From positions 55,831-119,830 of the forward strand of contig CAMYLY010000003.1 in the NCBI GenBank assembly GCA_947259405.1: DNA of 64,000 bases, read 5' to 3'. The stretch is from an uncultured Gemmatimonadales bacterium. Its GTDB lineage: Bacteria > Gemmatimonadota > Gemmatimonadetes > Gemmatimonadales > GWC2-71-9. Position 1 is the first letter of the stretch; the number at the start of each line of letters is the position of its first letter. Below, in pieces: positions 60,469 to 64,000 of the stretch. Under the pieces are notes generated by a model. The model saw only the letters and a program-made list of their open reading frames with translations. It ran no database searches and was not told the DNA's origin. The position numbers and the translations under genes were made by a program.

Positions 60469-61911
60469 ATGACGAACACTCGCTGTTGGATACTGGTCGC
60501 TGGGATCGTGCTGATCGCGACGCCGGCGGTCGCGCAGCTCGAGGATGTCGAGTGGCTGCGGCCGTGCAGAATTGGCATCGACCGAGAGACGTTCTGCGGG
60601 ATGTACGACGTGTGGGAGAATCGCACGACCAGGTCGGGTCGAAGGATTGGGATCAACGTGGTGATCGTAACCGCCAGGTCCGAAGCACAAGCACCGGATC
60701 CGCTGTTTCACTTCAGCGGTGGTCCCGGAGGGGCCGCGACGCAGGCGGCTCGCGGCATGATGCGGGGGTATGACGCTATATCGCAACACCGGGACGTGGT
60801 CTTCATCGATCAGCGTGGGACTGGGAGGTCGTCACCGCTCGTGTGCCGCGAGCCCACGGGGGACGACGACCTCCAGGCGTTCTTCGGAGAGTTCCTCCCC
60901 GAGAACTACGTGCGTGAATGCCTCGCGAGTCAGACCGCCGATGTGGCGCAATACACAACGCCCATCGCGATGGATGACATCGATGAGATTCGGGCAGCCT
61001 TGGGTTACGACGAAATCAACCTCTCCGGCGGATCGTATGGCACAAGAGCGGCGCAGGTATACATGAAGCGTCACCCAGAGCGCGTGCGAGCTGCTGTGCT
61101 GCACGGTGTCGCTCCCATGGACATGGAGAACCCGTTGCCGTTCGCCAAGGCGCTCGATCGTGGTGTGCAAGGAGTGATTGACGCGTGCTTAGCCGAAACG
61201 GCGTGCGGCGAGGCCTATCCCAATCTCGCCGACGACTGGAAACGGTCGCAACAGTTCTTCGACAACGGGCGAGTGTCAGCCACAGTCACCCATCCGGCGT
61301 CCAAGAAGACCCAGCATGTGACGATCGGGAAGGGCACCTACGCCGACGGGGTACGCCACATTCTATACTCAGTTGGTGCCTCCCGCCGTTTACCGTCGAT
61401 GATCCACGCCGCCGGCCAGGGAGATTTCGATGCCTTTGCCCAGCGCGAATTGGAGCAGGCGATCGGGTTCAACGAAGGCCTGAGCATGGGCATGTTCATG
61501 ACGGTCACGTGTGCCGAAGACCTACGGTTCGTCAGTGAAGAAGACATTCGCCGGCACACCGACGGCACGTTCCTCGGCGACTACCGCGTGCGTGCTCAGC
61601 TTGCCGCTTGCGAGATCTGGGGCTGGGGGGAAGGCGTGGGCGATGACTACCAGGAGCCCGTGCGCATCGACGCGCCGGTTCTGTTGATATCCGGCGAGTT
61701 TGACACGGCCACACCCGCCGACGGTGCCGAACGCGCGGCGGCTGCCCTTCCGAGTGGGAAGCACATCGTGTTTCCGAATCAAGCGCATGGGTACGCGAAC
61801 TTCGCGTGTGAGACGCGCATCATGGCTGACTTCATCGCGGCCGCGAGCTTCGATGGGCTCGACCTTGCGTGCGTCGCTGAGACGCGGCGGCCGGCGTTTG
61901 AGATAGGATAG
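60469..61911 (+). CDS. Alpha/beta hydrolase with TAP-like C-terminus (S33 peptidase family)
   Basis: A 480-residue exported protein with a signal peptide ending AVAQ. HFSGGPGGAATQAA is the oxyanion-hole region, VFIDQRGTGRSSPLVC is typical of S33 peptidases, and the nucleophile is in LSGGSYGTRAAQVY (GxSxG). The Asp is in LISGEFDTATP and the His in NQAHGYANFAC, in the TAP-like domain. It resembles tripeptidyl or prolyl aminopeptidases of Streptomyces type. The TAG stop lies in a GGATAGAG repeat. Confidence 0.9.
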   Translation: MTNTRCWILVAGIVLIATPAVAQLEDVEWLRPCRIGIDRETFCGMYDVWENRTTRSGRRIGINVVIVTARSEAQAPDPLFHFSGGPGGAATQAARGMMRGYDAISQHRDVVFIDQRGTGRSSPLVCREPTGDDDLQAFFGEFLPENYVRECLASQTADVAQYTTPIAMDDIDEIRAALGYDEINLSGGSYGTRAAQVYMKRHPERVRAAVLHGVAPMDMENPLPFAKALDRGVQGVIDACLAETACGEAYPNLADDWKRSQQFFDNGRVSATVTHPASKKTQHVTIGKGTYADGVRHILYSVGASRRLPSMIHAAGQGDFDAFAQRELEQAIGFNEGLSMGMFMTVTCAEDLRFVSEEDIRRHTDGTFLGDYRVRAQLAACEIWGWGEGVGDDYQEPVRIDAPVLLISGEFDTATPADGAERAAAALPSGKHIVFPNQAHGYANFACETRIMADFIAAASFDGLDLACVAETRRPAFEIG

Positions 61912-61945
61912 AGAGGGTAGAGGGGAGAGAAGTGATAGAAAGGGC
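61905..61945. repeat. Degenerate GGGATAGA-type repeat at a gene end
   Basis: ATAGGATAGAGAGGGTAGAGG followed by similar sequence supplies the TAG stop of the hydrolase gene and leads into a hairpin. Confidence 0.6.
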
Positions 61946-61974
61946 AGGGGGACGGTCGCGGGATCGTCCCCCTG
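61945..61974. terminator. Hairpin between convergent genes
   Basis: CAGGGGGACG (61945-61954) pairs with CGTCCCCCTG (61965-61974), extendable by four more pairs including one G-U. It lies between the ends of the hydrolase and the molybdenum enzyme. T-runs are weak on both strands, so it is a likely but not certain bidirectional terminator. Confidence 0.6.
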
Positions 61975-61994
61975 TCCTAGTCCCTCCTGTGGTT

Positions 61995-64000
61995 CTACGC
62001 GCGGACGATGGGGAGTTGGCGGACCGGCTCTCCTGTTAGGGCGAAGATCGCGTTGCACACCGCAGGCGCGATGGGTGGCGTCGCGGGTTCACCGATGCCG
62101 CCGAGTGGATCACCGCTGGTCACGATGTGCACGTCGACGGTCGGCATGTCGTGCATGCGCACGACACGATACGTGTCGAAGTTCCGTTGAACGGCCTGTC
62201 CCTCATCGATTGTAATCCGACCCCAGAGGGCGGCAGATAATCCGTAGACGATGCTGCCTTCCGCTTGCGCTTTCACGGTGTTCGGATTCACGACGTCCCC
62301 GCAGTCGAGGGCGCAGGTGACATGATGCACGCGCGGCGTCCCGTCGCTACGTAGCGAGACCTCGGCAACCTCTGCGACGATGGTCCCGAATGCTTCAGCG
62401 ACAGCAATGCCGCGCGCGCGGCCTTCGGGTAACGTGGACCCCCAACCCGCCCGTTCGGCGGCGACCTCCAACACGCGCTGATGGCGTGGATGGTGTTCGA
62501 GCAGCCGCCGGCGAAACTCGAAGGAGTCCTTGCCGCCTGCGCGTGCAAGTTCCTCAACGAAGCACTCGGTCACATAGGCGTTTTGCGAAGCACCGACCGA
62601 CCGCCAATAATGTGACTTGACCGGGAACTTGGCGTGCGCCCAGGTCACGCGGATGTTTGGGATGGCGTACGGGAGGTTCGCTGCGCCTTCGACCGATGTG
62701 CGGTCGATGCCTCCACGCAACCGACCCGACGATCCCAGGATCGACCCGCCGGCAATGCGGTGAATCCACGCGACTGGCCAGCCTTCCGCGTCGAGTGCGG
62801 CCTCGAACTCGTTGTAGACCATGGGCCGGTAGTATCCGGCACACATATCCTGCTCGCGCGTCCAGATCGCTTTCACTGGCGCTCCAACGGCCTTTGAGGT
62901 GTGGACCGCATCTTCGACGTAATCGGTCGTTGATCGTCGCCCAAAGCCTCCGCCCAGGAACGTGTTGTGCACCGTTACGCGCTCCTCGGGCAATCCGGTG
63001 ATCTGCATCGCCGCGCGACGCGCGCCAGTGGGAGATTGCGTCGGCGCCCACACTTCACACTTGTCGTCTTCGACGTGAGCCGTGCAGTTCATCGGCTCCA
63101 TCGTGGCGTGGGCCAGATACGGAGCCTCATAGACGGCCGACATTCTCGTCGCCGCTTCGCGCATCGCTTGCGCGGGGTCGCCGTCGGATCGGGCTTCTAC
63201 TCCCGTTGCGATGATGTTCTTGCAGTGGTCCACCATGGCGTCGGTGGAGAGATCGCCGAACTCGCCGGCATCCCACTCGATGTCCAGGGCTTCGACACCC
63301 TGCTTGGCAGCCCAGAAGTTGTCGGCCACGACTGCAACACCGGTCGGGATTTCAACGACGTCCCGCACGCCGTCGATCGCCAGGGCCGCGGTTTCATCGA
63401 ACCGTTTGAGTGAGCCCCCGAAGACAGGACAATGCGCAACGTTCGCGATCAGCATGTCCCGGGCCTGAACGTCGATGCCAAAGGTTGCCTCACCCTTGAC
63501 CTTGGCGAGGGCGTCCAGGTGCTTCATTGGCTGTCCGATGATGGTGAACTCGGACCGATCCTTGAGTGGCGGGTCTTCCGGGACCGTGACGGCAGCCGCT
63601 GCCGAGGCCACTTGGCCGTACGTGGCCGTGCGCCCGCTTGCATCGTGATGGATAACGCTCTTTGCCGCACGGCACGTGGCGGGGGCCACACCCCATTGTC
63701 GGGCAGCCGCTTCAATCAACATCTGTCGGGCGGTCGCCCCGACCTTGCGCAGCGGCATGAAGTCAGACCGGATGCTCGAGCTCCCATAGGTGCCCTGATT
63801 GCCGAATCGCCGATCCGCCTTGGCATGCCGCGATCGAATGAGATCCCAGTCCGCATCGAGCTCCTCGACGATGATCTGCGGTATCGACGTGAGGACGCCT
63901 TGGCCCATCTCGGATTCGTTGACCGTGATCGTGATCGAGTTGTCGGTATCGATATGGATCCAGGCGTTTAGTTCAGATGGGACAGATGGGACAGATGGGA
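61995..64000 (-). CDS. Xanthine dehydrogenase/isoquinoline 1-oxidoreductase-type molybdopterin large subunit (5' truncated)
   Basis: The visible part is 668 codons and the frame is open to the right edge. ESEMGQGVLTSIPQIIVEELDADW, GGGFGRRSTTDYVEDAV, and the C-terminal DGEQ-like GGIGEPATPPIAPAVCNAIFALTG match the IorB/aldehyde oxidoreductase beta-type subunits that carry the molybdopterin cytosine dinucleotide cofactor and hydroxylate N-heterocycles or aldehydes. Upstream of the first internal Met the frame continues through LNAWIHID into a 9-bp repeat encoding PSV units, so the ATG at 63908 is not the start. The 2Fe-2S small subunit must lie outside the window. Confidence 0.9.
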   Translation of the reverse strand, partial: PSVPSVPSELNAWIHIDTDNSITITVNESEMGQGVLTSIPQIIVEELDADWDLIRSRHAKADRRFGNQGTYGSSSIRSDFMPLRKVGATARQMLIEAAARQWGVAPATCRAAKSVIHHDASGRTATYGQVASAAAAVTVPEDPPLKDRSEFTIIGQPMKHLDALAKVKGEATFGIDVQARDMLIANVAHCPVFGGSLKRFDETAALAIDGVRDVVEIPTGVAVVADNFWAAKQGVEALDIEWDAGEFGDLSTDAMVDHCKNIIATGVEARSDGDPAQAMREAATRMSAVYEAPYLAHATMEPMNCTAHVEDDKCEVWAPTQSPTGARRAAMQITGLPEERVTVHNTFLGGGFGRRSTTDYVEDAVHTSKAVGAPVKAIWTREQDMCAGYYRPMVYNEFEAALDAEGWPVAWIHRIAGGSILGSSGRLRGGIDRTSVEGAANLPYAIPNIRVTWAHAKFPVKSHYWRSVGASQNAYVTECFVEELARAGGKDSFEFRRRLLEHHPRHQRVLEVAAERAGWGSTLPEGRARGIAVAEAFGTIVAEVAEVSLRSDGTPRVHHVTCALDCGDVVNPNTVKAQAEGSIVYGLSAALWGRITIDEGQAVQRNFDTYRVVRMHDMPTVDVHIVTSGDPLGGIGEPATPPIAPAVCNAIFALTGEPVRQLPIVRA
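63974..64000 (-). repeat. In-frame 9-bp repeat inside the molybdenum enzyme gene
   Basis: On the + strand CAGAT is followed by GGGACAGAT (63979), GGGACAGAT (63988) and GGGA. On the coding strand it reads CCA-TCT-GTC, that is Pro-Ser-Val repeated. The unit is identical to GGGACAGAT at 15559. The array continues beyond the window. Confidence 0.85.

Noticed and set aside
1..64000. tRNA, rRNA, insertion sequences, prophage or defence islands
   Set aside because: No cloverleaf, rRNA segment, transposase, integrase or known defence gene was recognised on either strand.

Overview
The window is a GC-rich bacterial chromosome segment of a diderm. The combination of proteins points to Gemmatimonadota: PknB-type serine/threonine kinases with long TPR tails, two DUF5916 outer-membrane proteins, a DUF4097 protein, a DUF2911 protein, several MacB/FtsX-type permeases, a carboxypeptidase-regulatory/plug protein, and many secreted hydrolases with signal peptides or lipoboxes. 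This assignment is inference from gene content; there is no rRNA to confirm it. No tRNA, CRISPR array, prophage or insertion sequence was recognised.

Layout. 1-4 kb: end of a TPR regulator, a lipoprotein/M6 protease pair, greA. 4-8 kb: a polyprenyl-phosphate sugar module (GT39 membrane glycosyltransferase, ALG5-like GT2, PAP2 phosphatase). 8-12 kb: class V aminotransferase, isopenicillin-N-synthase-like oxygenase, CtaG-type assembly protein, DUF2911 protein. 12.15-12.42 kb: a small glutaredoxin gene with an in-frame UGA at the first active-site cysteine position (UPYC) and a 38-nt bacterial SECIS-like hairpin at that UGA. This is very probably a selenoprotein that ordinary gene calling misses. 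12.4-20 kb: M20 peptidase, VOC protein, methyltransferase, a frameshifted membrane protein, plug protein, serine hydrolase, second class V aminotransferase, MEMO protein, phospholipase-D-like protein. 21.8-26 kb: GH84 hexosaminidase, third class V aminotransferase, beta-propeller protein, DUF4260 protein. 26.2-31.4 kb: a five-gene translationally coupled envelope export cassette (LolA-like protein, two ABC permeases, ATPase, outer-membrane barrel). 31.4-38.6 kb: sodium symporter, NPP phosphodiesterase, nucleotide-translocase-like MFS protein, and an operon of a GCS2-CBS fusion plus an AstE-like deacylase. 38.7-42.4 kb: MacA-like adaptor with two MacB-like permeases and no ATPase. 42.6-45.8 kb: XRE regulator/GNAT pair, ferredoxin, cobalamin-binding protein, bacilliredoxin, glycerophosphodiesterase. 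45.9-64 kb: aminotransferase, two DUF5916 proteins around DUF4097 and HAD genes, D-aminoacylase-like amidohydrolase, LACTB-like hydrolase, TPR kinase, TAP-like alpha/beta hydrolase, and a molybdenum hydroxylase large subunit cut by the right edge.

Two window-wide patterns stand out. Many gene junctions carry degenerate G-rich minisatellites built on a 9-bp unit (GGGATAGAA or GGGACAGAT); these supply stop and start codons and even run in frame into coding sequence. Several genes without a Shine-Dalgarno sequence have a TAnnTTTG-like element 12-14 nt upstream of their start codon, which suggests Bacteroidetes-like promoters and leaderless or near-leaderless mRNAs.

The genes mostly serve the cell envelope (lipoprotein or lipid export, porins, glycosylation, secreted peptidases and sugar hydrolases) and thiol/selenol redox (selenoglutaredoxin, bacilliredoxin, ferredoxin).
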